The notes: a model not told the origin generated them from the sequence alone. A stretch of DNA of 9,997 bases from DSOS01 sp035286585 (GCA_035286585.1 DATEDC010000161.1:1-9997), one strand, 5' to 3'. Positions 1 to 7,364 are shown, counted from the stretch's first letter. Translations and numbers: made by a program.

Positions 1-408
1 ACCGGCGTCCTGCGCCGCCTCTCCGATTATCGAGGCATGCCGGTGGTGCTGTATTTTTATCCCAAAGACGACACGCCCGGCTGCACGAGGGAAGCGTGCA
101 ACTTCCGGGACGACTTCAGCGCCTACCAGGAGGCGGGGATCACTATTTTAGGCGTCAGCCCGGATTCGCCCAAATCTCACGCTAAATTCAAGTTGAAGTA
201 CCACCTGCCCTTCACCTTGCTGGCGGACACCGACCGCAAAGTGTGTGAACTGTACGCGGTGTGGGGGCGCAAAAAATTCCTGGGCAGGGAGTACGACGGC
301 GTATTGCGGACCACTTATGTGATCGGTACGGACGGCAAGATCCTGCGGGTGTTCGAAAACGTCAGGCCCGCCGAGCACAGCGCAGAAGTGCTGCAGGTTT
401 TCGGGTAA
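1..408 (+). CDS. bcp: Peroxiredoxin, Bcp/PrxQ family (5' end missing)
   Basis: Thiol peroxidase that reduces hydrogen peroxide and organic hydroperoxides in the cytoplasm, recycled by thioredoxin in this family. The reading frame is open from the first base of the window, and the residues before the internal Met at base 37 (ending LSDYRG) match the usual region ahead of the active site, so the gene begins upstream. The active site reads TPGCTREAC: the peroxidatic Cys is residue 16 counted from that Met, and a resolving Cys lies five residues later, the arrangement of the Bcp/PrxQ atypical 2-Cys type. The frame ends with TAA at 406-408. The length from the active site to the stop is normal for the family, so only the N-terminal ~30 residues are missing. 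It ends ten bases before the histidine kinase gene and may be co-transcribed with it. I see no functional link to the oxidase genes beyond general oxidative metabolism. Confidence 0.93.
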   Translation, partial: TGVLRRLSDYRGMPVVLYFYPKDDTPGCTREACNFRDDFSAYQEAGITILGVSPDSPKSHAKFKLKYHLPFTLLADTDRKVCELYAVWGRKKFLGREYDGVLRTTYVIGTDGKILRVFENVRPAEHSAEVLQVFG

Positions 409-418
409 AATAAGCCGC

Positions 419-2296
419 GTGGGAAATCTGGGTGATAATTTAAATACATTTCTCGACCGCCAGTATGCTGGCTTGTTTACTGGGGGGGTGGTCTGCATAC
501 TCGTTCTGGCCCCAACACTGATCCAATATGTGAGCGGCGAGCACCCGGCGGGTGGCGAGTGGCTGTTGACCCTGGCGCTGGCTACTACCCTGGGGGCATT
601 CGCTTATACAGGCATCAGTCGCCTGCAAAGAGCGCGTCTCGCCTTGAAAGATCTTCAGAGGCGCCTGGAAAAAACCGAGGTCCAGTTGGAGGCTTCCCAG
701 CGGCGCCAAAATGGCATTTTACAAATCAGCCAGCTATTTGCAGAGGCTCAGGATGAAGGAGAGGTGATCACCCTGGTTCTGCGCCAGTGCCAAGAGCTGC
801 TGGCTGCCGAGGCGGCCTCATTTGTGCCTCTGGATGAGCGCGCCCAGCCGCTTGCCTCGACAACCCTTGGCAAAATGCCCTTTCCGGCCCCCGAGGCCTG
901 GGTGGAATACCTGGCTTCCCCGGCAGTGCGCCAGAAATGCGGCGAGTGCCAGAATCTAGATGAGCTGGTGTTGGAGTGCCCCCTGCTGCGGGGATCATTT
1001 ATGGATACGATGGGGATTTACTGCCTGCCGATCCGGCGCGGGGAGCAGGAGTACGGAATCCTGAATCTATATCTACCCCGAACCGAATCGGTGGACTCAG
1101 ACAGCCAGGCGTTGCTGCGTACTCTGGTGAACGAGACCTCCCTGGCTTTGGAAGGGATTCGCCTGCGCAAGCGGGCGCTGACAACTTTACGCCAGATGCA
1201 GGCAGTGCGCCTCAGCAGCGATCTACGGCAAACCTTGGAGGATCTGTTAGCCAGCCTGCACGAAACTCTGGACGCCGATTACGCCCTGCTCTCAACCTGG
1301 TATGGAGGCGAAGGTCAAGGCAGCGATACGATCACCTGGGGAGAAGCGCCCGAGGAGGCGCGACCCACGATCGATAGGATTATCCGCAGCGTGGCCGCGG
1401 CGGAAGAACCGATCATCCTGGGGAATGCCTCCGGCGAGGGAAGCTCATCCCCGGGCGTGAGGGGGCTCATGGCAGTCCCCCTGCTGATCCAGGATAAGGC
1501 AGCTTTTGGGGTTTTGCTGGTGGCTAACCAGCGGGTAAAAGCATTCAACCAACGCCAGTTATTAATTTTGCAAACAATCGCAGGCCAGGCGGCTTTGCTA
1601 CTGCAGAACGCCAGCCTGATCGCCCAAATCGAATATAAAGCCACCGTCCAGGAGCGGACGCGCCTGGCGCGAGAAATCCACGACGGACTGGCGCAGACCC
1701 TGGGTTATCTTAAGTTAAAAACTGCTCAGATGCGCGGCTATATCGAGCAGGCTGAAATGAACCTGGTGGAAGAGACGCTCGTAACCGTTTACCAGGTTTT
1801 GGATGACGCTTACCAGGAGGCGCGCCAGTCGATCGACGGATTGCGAATCGCCTCGGCGAACGAAAGCTTCCCGCAATTATTGCAGCAGACCGCGGCCGAG
1901 TTCGAGGAGCTGAGCGGTGTGACCGTCGAGCTATGCCCCTCGACCAGCCGATACGATTTCCCCCCCGAGGTAAACACGCAGTTGATTCGCATCGTTCAGG
2001 AGGCGCTGAGCAATGTGCGCAAGCACGCGCAAGCCAAACGAGTTGAAATTTCCTGCCGGGAGGCGGCTGGCTTCCTCATACTAGAAATCGTTGACGACGG
2101 GGCAGGTTTCCTGGCAGAAGATGTGCACAACCCTTACCGACACGGCTTGCGCGGCATGCAAGAAAGAGCCGAGCTGATCGGGGCGGATTACCAGATCACC
2201 AGCCGACCGCAGATGGGGACAACGGTGAGCATCCGCATGCCCTTCGATAAGAAAGAGACGAATTATGAAACCGATCCGCCTGGTCGTGGTCGATGA
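419..2296 (+). CDS. Membrane sensor histidine kinase, NarL/DegS type, with two GAF domains
   Basis: Sensor kinase that should autophosphorylate on His and pass the phosphate to the adjacent response regulator. Domain order in the 625 residues: two N-terminal membrane helices (about 18-38 and 47-65) with a very short external loop, a charged coiled-coil linker (67-97), a first GAF domain (about 100-245), a second GAF domain (about 265-400), HisKA_3 dimerisation/phosphotransfer (about 412-478) and a HATPase_c domain (about 518-608). H421 lies in AREIHDGLAQ, the HisKA_3 signature. The N box is IVQEALSNVRKHA, followed by DDGAGF and HGLRGMQERAELIGA. With almost no periplasmic part, sensing is probably internal, through the GAF domains. 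GAF1 holds five cysteines (124, 174, 177, 187, 202), three of them spaced C-x2-C-x9-C. The start is GTG at 419, ten bases after the upstream stop, with no good ribosome binding site, so the exact start is uncertain. The 3' end overlaps the regulator gene by 32 bases. The signal is unknown. Confidence 0.93.
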   Translation: MGNLGDNLNTFLDRQYAGLFTGGVVCILVLAPTLIQYVSGEHPAGGEWLLTLALATTLGAFAYTGISRLQRARLALKDLQRRLEKTEVQLEASQRRQNGILQISQLFAEAQDEGEVITLVLRQCQELLAAEAASFVPLDERAQPLASTTLGKMPFPAPEAWVEYLASPAVRQKCGECQNLDELVLECPLLRGSFMDTMGIYCLPIRRGEQEYGILNLYLPRTESVDSDSQALLRTLVNETSLALEGIRLRKRALTTLRQMQAVRLSSDLRQTLEDLLASLHETLDADYALLSTWYGGEGQGSDTITWGEAPEEARPTIDRIIRSVAAAEEPIILGNASGEGSSSPGVRGLMAVPLLIQDKAAFGVLLVANQRVKAFNQRQLLILQTIAGQAALLLQNASLIAQIEYKATVQERTRLAREIHDGLAQTLGYLKLKTAQMRGYIEQAEMNLVEETLVTVYQVLDDAYQEARQSIDGLRIASANESFPQLLQQTAAEFEELSGVTVELCPSTSRYDFPPEVNTQLIRIVQEALSNVRKHAQAKRVEISCREAAGFLILEIVDDGAGFLAEDVHNPYRHGLRGMQERAELIGADYQITSRPQMGTTVSIRMPFDKKETNYETDPPGRGR

Positions 2297-2906
2297 TCAC
2301 GCCCTGTTTCGCTCCGGGTTGATCAGCCTGTTGAAAGGTATGCCGGAATTCCAGGTTGTTGGCGAAGCCGCAAACGGCAGGGAAGCCCTGGAGGTTGTCC
2401 AACAATTGAAACCTGACGTGGTGCTGCTGGACGTGAATATGCCTGACATGGGGGGAGTTGAGACCGTGCAGGTATTAAAGGAAAAAGCAGACTGCCGGAT
2501 CGTGATGCTGACGATATCAAAGAACGATGTGGATTTGTTCGGCGCCATCGCTGCCGGTGCAGATGGTTACCTGCTGAAAAATGCCTCTCCGGAAGAGCTG
2601 TGCAAAGCCATCGTCAAGGTTCACGAGGGTATGTCGGTCCTGGCGCCGGATGTTACACGCCAGGTGCTGCGCGCGGTGAGTGTAGACGCCAGCCACGTGA
2701 ATGACCGCGGATTGAGCGGCCGAGAAACGGAAGTATTGAAATGCCTGGCGCGGGGGATGACCACAGTCCAGATTTCGAGCGAGCTTTTTATTTCAGATAA
2801 CACGGTCAAGACGCATGTCCGGCACATCCTTGAGAAGCTGGAAGCCTCCAACCGGGCAGAAGCGGTGAGCAAAGCGATCCAGTATGGCCTGATCGGCCAG
2901 GCATAA
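2265..2906 (+). CDS. Response regulator, NarL/LuxR family
   Basis: DNA-binding partner of the overlapping histidine kinase. Residues 1-120 form a complete receiver domain: acidic pair D10/D11, phospho-acceptor D56 in LLDVNMP, switch Thr T83 and conserved K105. A linker is followed by a LuxR-type helix-turn-helix (about 150-210) with the typical LSGRETEVLKCLARG start and the recognition region ISDNTVKTHVRHILEKL. The length of 213 residues is normal. The ATG lies inside the kinase gene, 32 bases before the kinase stop, preceded by a purine stretch (AAAGAGA), so translation is probably coupled. All key residues are intact, so it should be a phosphorylation-controlled transcription factor. Its targets cannot be read from the sequence; the oxidase operon just downstream is the natural candidate. 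A receiver-like domain related to its N-terminus recurs at the front of the next gene. Confidence 0.95.
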   Translation: MKPIRLVVVDDHALFRSGLISLLKGMPEFQVVGEAANGREALEVVQQLKPDVVLLDVNMPDMGGVETVQVLKEKADCRIVMLTISKNDVDLFGAIAAGADGYLLKNASPEELCKAIVKVHEGMSVLAPDVTRQVLRAVSVDASHVNDRGLSGRETEVLKCLARGMTTVQISSELFISDNTVKTHVRHILEKLEASNRAEAVSKAIQYGLIGQA

Positions 2907-2928
2907 TCCCCGTGCGCCTCTAAAAGAT

Positions 2929-2972
2929 CGCGGAGGGGTGATGACGAAATCACCCCTCCGTGTTATTTATAT
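2929..2972 (+). terminator. Rho-independent terminator after the two-component genes
   Basis: A perfect 12-base inverted repeat (2931-2942 with 2949-2960, GC-rich, 6-base loop GACGAA) lies 24 bases after the response regulator stop. It can be lengthened by a G-U and a C-G pair at its base. It is followed by a T-rich stretch (TGTTATTTATAT). This should end the kinase/regulator transcript and separates it from the oxidase operon, which therefore probably has its own promoter between here and 3066. I found no convincing promoter boxes there. Confidence 0.75.
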
Positions 2973-3065
2973 ATCCACCTTTTTGTAAGGGGGCGGTCGA
3001 TGACATATCTATTCATTTTTGGTAAAGTAAGTCCTAAATAGGAATCATAGTACAGCAGCTACAAG

Positions 3066-4508
3066 ATGATGAAGCCAGAGAAGCCCCAGCGGGTCCTCAT
3101 TGCCTCTAGCCATACCCTTTTTGGGCAAGGGCTGCGCAGCTTGCTGCAGTCGCGCCCAGAAGCGGATGTTGAGGTTGTCGGCATCGTCTCCAACCTGGAG
3201 GAAGCCATCTCGGCTTTAGACAGGTTGAGCCCTGACCTGGTGATCGTGGATTACGATGACGAGCGGCTCAACCGGGACGAATTCCTGGCGCATTTCGTGG
3301 AAGGGGAGAGAAAACTGCGCGTGGTTCTGCTCTCACTGCAGGACGGGGAAGAAGCGATCGTGTACGATCGCCGCAGCATGGCCGCGGCTCAGATTGACGA
3401 CTGGCTGGAAAACTGGAGCGCGCCTAAGGTTGCGGAGCCGTTTTCAGCGAGCGAAAATACCAAGACAAACGAATACGCAAACCCGAGGAGAGGGAACATG
3501 AAACATTTGATCATCGCCGGAATCCTCGTGGTGGTGGTAACAGCTTTGCTCATTTTCGCTTTAGGGCAGGTTGAGTTGCTTCCCACCGCGGCGAGCGTTC
3601 AGGCTCAACCGATCGACCGGATGTTTGACCTGGAGTTCAAGGTGATCGCCTTTCTATTCGCCTTGATCGTCGTGTTCATGGTGTACAGTATCGCGGTTTT
3701 CCGCCGAAAAGCCGGCGATACCAGCGATGCCAGGCACATCGAGGGCAGCTCGCGCCTGGAGGCGCTCTGGACGGTCATACCGCTGATCACCGTACTCGCC
3801 TTTGCTTTTATGGGCAGCCAGGCGCTGGGAGAAACCCAGCGCATCGACCCTCAGGCCATCGAAGTGAACGTGATCAGCTCGCAGTGGTCGTGGAGTTTCG
3901 AATATCCAGAGTCGGGCATCGTGAGCGATAAACTGTACCTGCCGGTCGATCAGCAAGCCTTGTTGCACCTGTCCTCCGTGGATGTGATCCATTCGTTCTG
4001 GGTGCCGGAATTCCGGGTCAAGCAGGATGCCCTGCCCGGGGGCGAGGGATTCGTTCGCGATCTGCGCATCACACCGACCGAAATCGGGGAGTACACCGTG
4101 CGCTGTGCAGAGCTGTGTGGGCGCCGCCACGCTTACATGGAAAGCCCGGTGATTGTGCTTTCGCAGGTAGATTTCGACGGCTGGGTGATCGAAGAATCCG
4201 GGCTTTCAGAGGACCCTGTTGAAAGAGGCGAGAAGTGGTACACCTCATTTGGCTGCAACGCCTGCCACTCCCTCGACGGGACGCCGGGTGTCGGCCCAAC
4301 CTGGCAAGGCCTGTATCAAAGCCAACGCACCCTGGCGGACGGCAGCACGGTGACAGCCGACGACGCCTACCTCCACGAGGCGATCATCAATCCGAACGCT
4401 CAAGTTGTCCAGGGCTTTTTGGAGAATCTCATGCCGCAAAACTTCGCCGAGCGGATGAGTGAAGCCCAGATCCAGGACATGATCGAGTTCATCAAGAGTT
4501 TGCGATAA
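3066..4508 (+). CDS. coxB: Cytochrome c oxidase subunit II with fused cytochrome c and an N-terminal degenerate receiver-like domain
   Basis: Electron-entry subunit of a caa3-type oxidase. Residues 145-480 are an ordinary CoxB: a signal-like hydrophobic helix (147-168), two membrane helices (191-214, 233-256), a CuA domain with H309, C347, E349, C351, H355 and M358 (CAELCGRRHAYM), then a cytochrome c domain with heme motif CNACH (397-401) and a likely axial M456 in NLMPQN. Residues 1-144 are unusual. They resemble a response-regulator receiver (RVLIASSHTLF; PDLVIVDYDD) related to the N-terminus of the upstream regulator. It keeps the acceptor Asp (D62) but has S14/S15 for the acidic pair, S90 for Thr and no matching Lys. 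No stop codon separates the two parts. The start at 3066 has a weak ribosome binding site, whereas an ATG at 3498 has a strong one, so a 336-residue CoxB alone may be the main or a second product. The CoxB identity is certain; whether the fusion protein is made is not. Confidence 0.9.
   Translation: MMKPEKPQRVLIASSHTLFGQGLRSLLQSRPEADVEVVGIVSNLEEAISALDRLSPDLVIVDYDDERLNRDEFLAHFVEGERKLRVVLLSLQDGEEAIVYDRRSMAAAQIDDWLENWSAPKVAEPFSASENTKTNEYANPRRGNMKHLIIAGILVVVVTALLIFALGQVELLPTAASVQAQPIDRMFDLEFKVIAFLFALIVVFMVYSIAVFRRKAGDTSDARHIEGSSRLEALWTVIPLITVLAFAFMGSQALGETQRIDPQAIEVNVISSQWSWSFEYPESGIVSDKLYLPVDQQALLHLSSVDVIHSFWVPEFRVKQDALPGGEGFVRDLRITPTEIGEYTVRCAELCGRRHAYMESPVIVLSQVDFDGWVIEESGLSEDPVERGEKWYTSFGCNACHSLDGTPGVGPTWQGLYQSQRTLADGSTVTADDAYLHEAIINPNAQVVQGFLENLMPQNFAERMSEAQIQDMIEFIKSLR
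3485..3500 (+). promoter_or_regulatory. Internal ribosome binding site and ATG for stand-alone CoxB
   Basis: GAGGAGAGGG (3485-3494) lies directly ahead of an in-frame ATG at 3498, with seven bases between AGGAG and the ATG. The protein from this ATG starts MKHLIIAGILVVVV, a typical basic-then-hydrophobic signal or anchor sequence for CoxB. This is a much better start signal than the one at 3066. It implies that CoxB is translated on its own, with the receiver-like part either a separate upstream product lacking its own stop or the front of a longer isoform. Confidence 0.75.
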
Positions 4509-4519
4509 GGAGCAGTGCA

Positions 4520-6421
4520 ATGAGTCAAAGAAGCAGCTTTTTTTCCACCAGCCTGGCGCGCGGCCTGATCGCCATGATCTTGGGCGTACCCGTTGGGATG
4601 GTCCTGGTGATGGGAGTACGGCTCTTACTAGGCCTCCTGCCAGTATGGAAAGCCGAGCCCGCCTGGGTGGGCGGCGCGTTGATCGGGGTGGTGACTTTTA
4701 TGCTCGGAACCGGCGTGCTCGGCGACTGGCTCAAATGGGCTAAAGGCGAGGAAACCTCTGAACACCCTGAAACCCCGGAGCGGAAAGGCTGGGCGAAAAT
4801 CCTGAACGTCTCCTACGACCACAAGGTGATCGGCATTCAATACGGGATCACTTCGCTGATCCTGTTCTCCCTAGCTGGTTTGTTCGCCCTCACCTTCCGC
4901 ACCGAATTGGCCGCAACCGGCTTGCTGTTCAAGGATGAAGCCAACATCCTGGGAATGAGCGGGCTTGGCTTCTACAATACGATCATGAGCCTGCACGGGA
5001 TCGTGATGATCGGCGCCATCCTGCTGGGTGTTGGGGCGATGTCTAACTACCTGGTGCCCTTGATGATCGGCGCAAACGATATGGCTTTCCCGCGCCTGAA
5101 TGCCTTTGCATACTGGTTGAACGTCCCCGGCGCGATCCTGCTGGTGAGCTCCCTTTTCCTGGGCGGTTTCGATACCGGCTGGACCGGCTATCCGCCGTTG
5201 AGCGCCAGGGCGCCGCTGGGGATGCAGATGTTCTTCATGGGGGTGTACTTCATCGGCTTATCCTCGATCTTCGGTTCGCTGAACATCATCGTGACCATCG
5301 TGAAGATGCGCGCCCCCGGGATGAACTATTTTCGCATGCCGATTTTCGTCTGGACGGCCTTCGCCACAGCGATCATCGGGCTGACCGCGACGCAGTTGAT
5401 CGGCCTCTCGTTCCAGATGGTGATGTTCGAGCGCCTGTTCGGGATGGGGTTCTTCGAGCCTGCCAAGGGCGGCGATCCGGTCTTGTTCCAGCACCTGTTC
5501 TGGTTCTATTCCCATCCGGCGGTGTATATATTCGTGCTGACCGGCTTAGGGGTGATCAGCGAGCTGCTGCCCGTGTTTGCGCGCAAGCCGCTGTTTGGCT
5601 ATCGCTGGGTGGCGCTGTCATCCTTCGGTATCGCGTTGGTGGGTTTCCTGGTTTGGGCGCACCACATGTTCACCTCAGGGATGGCGGCTTACCTGCGCGT
5701 GCCTTTTATGTACAGCACCTTGCTGGTGGCGGTGCCAACCGGGGTTAAGTTCTTCAGCTGGGTGGCGACCATCTGGGAGGGCAAACTGAGCTTTCCAACC
5801 CCGATGCTGTTCGTGCTGGGGGCCATCTCGATCTTCCTGCTGGGCGGCTTGAGCGGCCCGCCAAATGGCGTGGTGGCGACCGACCTGCACCTGCAGGACA
5901 CTTACTGGATCGTGGGACATTTCCACGCCACCATGTTCGGTGGTTTTGTATTTCCCTTCTTTGCGGCGATTTATTACTGGTTCCCCAAAATGACCGGGCG
6001 GATGTATAACGAGCGGCTGGGCAAGCTGCATTTCTGGCTGATGCTGCCTGCCTTCTACGTGCAATCGCTGGGCCAGATGCAGGTTGGTTTGCTCGGGATG
6101 CGCCGCCGGATTGCAGATTACGATCCTGCGCTCGGTATCCAGACGACCCAACTGCTGATCACGATTGCCGGATTTGTGATTGGCCTGGCGGTGCTGATCG
6201 CTATTTACAACTTCATCGTCAGCACCCGAGGCGGCGAGATAGCCGAAGCCAACCCCTGGCGCTCGCGCGCGCCGGAGTGGCAGCTCCCCTCGCCGGTGCC
6301 GACCCACAACTATGCGGAGCAATTCGAGGTGGTGGGCGAACCCTACGACTACGGCCTGGCTGGCTCGGTTTATGTCGACATGCATGCGGGCAGGGCGGCT
6401 GCGCCCTCAGCCGCGGATTGA
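4520..6421 (+). CDS. coxA: Cytochrome c oxidase subunit I, A2 (YSHP) type
   Basis: Catalytic, proton-pumping subunit carrying heme a, heme a3 and CuB in the membrane. Residues visible: heme a ligands H159 and H469, heme a3 ligand H467 (VGHFHATMFGG), CuB ligands H332, H381 and H382 (WAHHMFTSG), and cross-linking Y336. D-channel entrance residues N176, D187 (NDMAFPRLN) and N194 are present, as is K-channel K410 (AVPTGVKFFSW). The motif WFYSHPAVY has Ala where A1 enzymes have the D-channel Glu; the preceding Tyr-Ser (Y330, S331) define the A2 group, as in known caa3 oxidases. At 633 residues it is longer than the ~520-560 core: residues 1-97 add two extra helices (about 14-40 and 48-70) before canonical helix I (from about 103), giving about 14 in all. 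The start is supported by AAGGAG seven bases before the ATG. The gene follows coxB by 11 bases. Confidence 0.97.
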   Translation: MSQRSSFFSTSLARGLIAMILGVPVGMVLVMGVRLLLGLLPVWKAEPAWVGGALIGVVTFMLGTGVLGDWLKWAKGEETSEHPETPERKGWAKILNVSYDHKVIGIQYGITSLILFSLAGLFALTFRTELAATGLLFKDEANILGMSGLGFYNTIMSLHGIVMIGAILLGVGAMSNYLVPLMIGANDMAFPRLNAFAYWLNVPGAILLVSSLFLGGFDTGWTGYPPLSARAPLGMQMFFMGVYFIGLSSIFGSLNIIVTIVKMRAPGMNYFRMPIFVWTAFATAIIGLTATQLIGLSFQMVMFERLFGMGFFEPAKGGDPVLFQHLFWFYSHPAVYIFVLTGLGVISELLPVFARKPLFGYRWVALSSFGIALVGFLVWAHHMFTSGMAAYLRVPFMYSTLLVAVPTGVKFFSWVATIWEGKLSFPTPMLFVLGAISIFLLGGLSGPPNGVVATDLHLQDTYWIVGHFHATMFGGFVFPFFAAIYYWFPKMTGRMYNERLGKLHFWLMLPAFYVQSLGQMQVGLLGMRRRIADYDPALGIQTTQLLITIAGFVIGLAVLIAIYNFIVSTRGGEIAEANPWRSRAPEWQLPSPVPTHNYAEQFEVVGEPYDYGLAGSVYVDMHAGRAAAPSAAD

Positions 6422-6447
6422 CCTCGCGGTTAAAAAAGGAGCGATGA

Positions 6448-6681
6448 ATGGAAGGACAAAACGACGTAAAAATGGAAGAGAAGAAAAAAGAGGCTTTCCG
6501 GGTTGGATTTGGCGTCTTGATCTTGCTGGCGGTGCTCACCATGGGTGAGTTCTGGCTCGGATCGGTCGCCTCTGCCTGGTGGGCTCCGTTGATCTTGATC
6601 GCGATCATGAAAGCCTTTCTGGTGGTAAGAGACTACATGCACCTGCCGCGGCTTTTGGCGGGTGAGGAGGCGCACGAATGA
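6448..6681 (+). CDS. Cytochrome c oxidase subunit IV (small, two-helix)
   Basis: Small membrane subunit of the bacterial COX4/CtaF type, thought to stabilise the oxidase complex. The 77 residues have a charged cytoplasmic start (EEKKKEAF), a first membrane helix (about 18-38), a second (about 43-60) and then RDYMHLPRLL, which resembles the family signature K-x-x-L-V-x-x-x-Y-M-H-L. An AAGGAG ribosome binding site lies six bases before the ATG at 6448; a nearer ATG at 6444 is in another frame. The gene sits between coxA and coxC, its usual place, and overlaps coxC by four bases (ATGA), indicating coupled translation. Sequence conservation in this family is low, so the call rests on size, topology, the end motif and position. 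Confidence 0.85.
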   Translation: MEGQNDVKMEEKKKEAFRVGFGVLILLAVLTMGEFWLGSVASAWWAPLILIAIMKAFLVVRDYMHLPRLLAGEEAHE

Positions 6682-7256
6682 CGGCACACGCTTCAACATT
6701 GGCCGAATACCAGCGCAAAACGGCAGCGAACCGCCTGGGCCTCTGGCTGTTCATCCTTTCGGACGCCTTCGTCTTTGGAGGTTTATATGTGAGCCGGTTT
6801 TACCTGCTGGGCACAGGCTCCCGCCCAGAAGTAAACCAGCTCGTGGGGCTGGCGGTGACCTCCATTCTGCTGCTCAGCAGCTTCTTCATGAACCGGGCGG
6901 AGAGCGCCATGGCGCACGGCGACCGGAAAACGTTCTTGAACGGCACACTGATCACACTGATCCTGGGCAGCCTGTTCCTGATTGGCGTGGTCGGTGTGGA
7001 ATGGCAGATCGCGCCGTTTGGACCCGGGGATGGGGTGGCAGCTTCCTTGTTCTACGCCATGACCGGCTTCCACGCCTTTCACGTGCTGAGCGGGGTGATC
7101 TTTTTGGCAGTTGTTTACAGCAATGGGCGCAGAGGCCGCTATTCAGCGGAGCGGCACTGGGCGGTCGAAGCCTGCGCGGTCTACTGGCACTTCGTCGATG
7201 TAGTTTGGATTTTCTTCTACCCGGCCCTGTACCTGATCGGGTCGGCGGCGATCTAG
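6678..7256 (+). CDS. coxC: Cytochrome c oxidase subunit III, five-helix form
   Basis: Integral membrane subunit III that supports proton uptake and stability of subunit I. The 192 residues carry five helices (about 20-41, 54-71, 87-107, 123-147, 165-188), so it corresponds to helices III-VII of the seven-helix mitochondrial form; this shorter version is normal for caa3 oxidases. Signatures seen are GLWLFILSDAFVFGGLY, GFHAFHVLSGVIFL (H132, H135) and VYWHFVDVVWIFFYPALYL. Asp29 occupies the place where many family members have Glu in LWLF-x-x-SE. The start ATG overlaps the subunit IV stop in ATGA at 6678-6681. A 107-base gap separates it from the SCO gene. Confidence 0.96.
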   Translation: MTAHASTLAEYQRKTAANRLGLWLFILSDAFVFGGLYVSRFYLLGTGSRPEVNQLVGLAVTSILLLSSFFMNRAESAMAHGDRKTFLNGTLITLILGSLFLIGVVGVEWQIAPFGPGDGVAASLFYAMTGFHAFHVLSGVIFLAVVYSNGRRGRYSAERHWAVEACAVYWHFVDVVWIFFYPALYLIGSAAI

Positions 7257-7302
7257 GAACTTAACTCGAAACCCGGCTGCGGGCCAGGGAACTCCAGAGA
7301 TG

Positions 7303-7323
7303 ATTAGCCACCTGCGTCCCAGG
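7303..7323 (+). repeat. Copy 1 of a shared upstream motif (ATTAGCCACCTG plus small hairpin)
   Basis: The 12 bases ATTAGCCACCTG (7303-7314) in the gap before the SCO gene recur exactly at 9417-9428 before ctaA. In both places GAGAT lies just upstream, and the CCTG end can pair with a following CAGG (7311-7314 with 7320-7323) to make a small hairpin, 41 bases before the SCO start codon. Function is unknown; it could be a regulatory RNA element, a protein site or chance. Confidence 0.4.
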
Positions 7324-7364
7324 CGGGGAGGGCTGGGCTTCGAAAAGATAAAAAGGATAAGCGC

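Noticed and set aside
2983..3011. Possible promoter for the oxidase operon (TTGTAA, then TATCTA after 17 bases)
   Set aside because: Both boxes match the consensus only partly (about four and three of six bases), and other weak pairs exist in the same AT-rich gap. A promoter is expected between 2973 and 3066 but cannot be placed.
3256..3501. 81-codon open frame overlapping the receiver-like part of coxB
   Set aside because: It has no recognisable motifs and no ribosome binding site. The receiver motifs lie in the other frame, so this is a shadow.
5675..6385. Long open frame (236 codons) on the minus strand across coxA
   Set aside because: It is antisense to highly conserved CoxA sequence and rich in His, Gln and Arg, as expected of a shadow in GC-rich DNA.
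6662..7264. 200-codon open frame on the plus strand overlapping coxC almost completely
   Set aside because: The coxC frame carries clear subunit III signatures, while this one is rich in Gly, Arg and Pro without any motif.
7270..7282. Small CCCG/CGGG hairpin after coxC as a terminator
   Set aside because: Only four base pairs and no T tract follow, and the next gene continues the same functional set.
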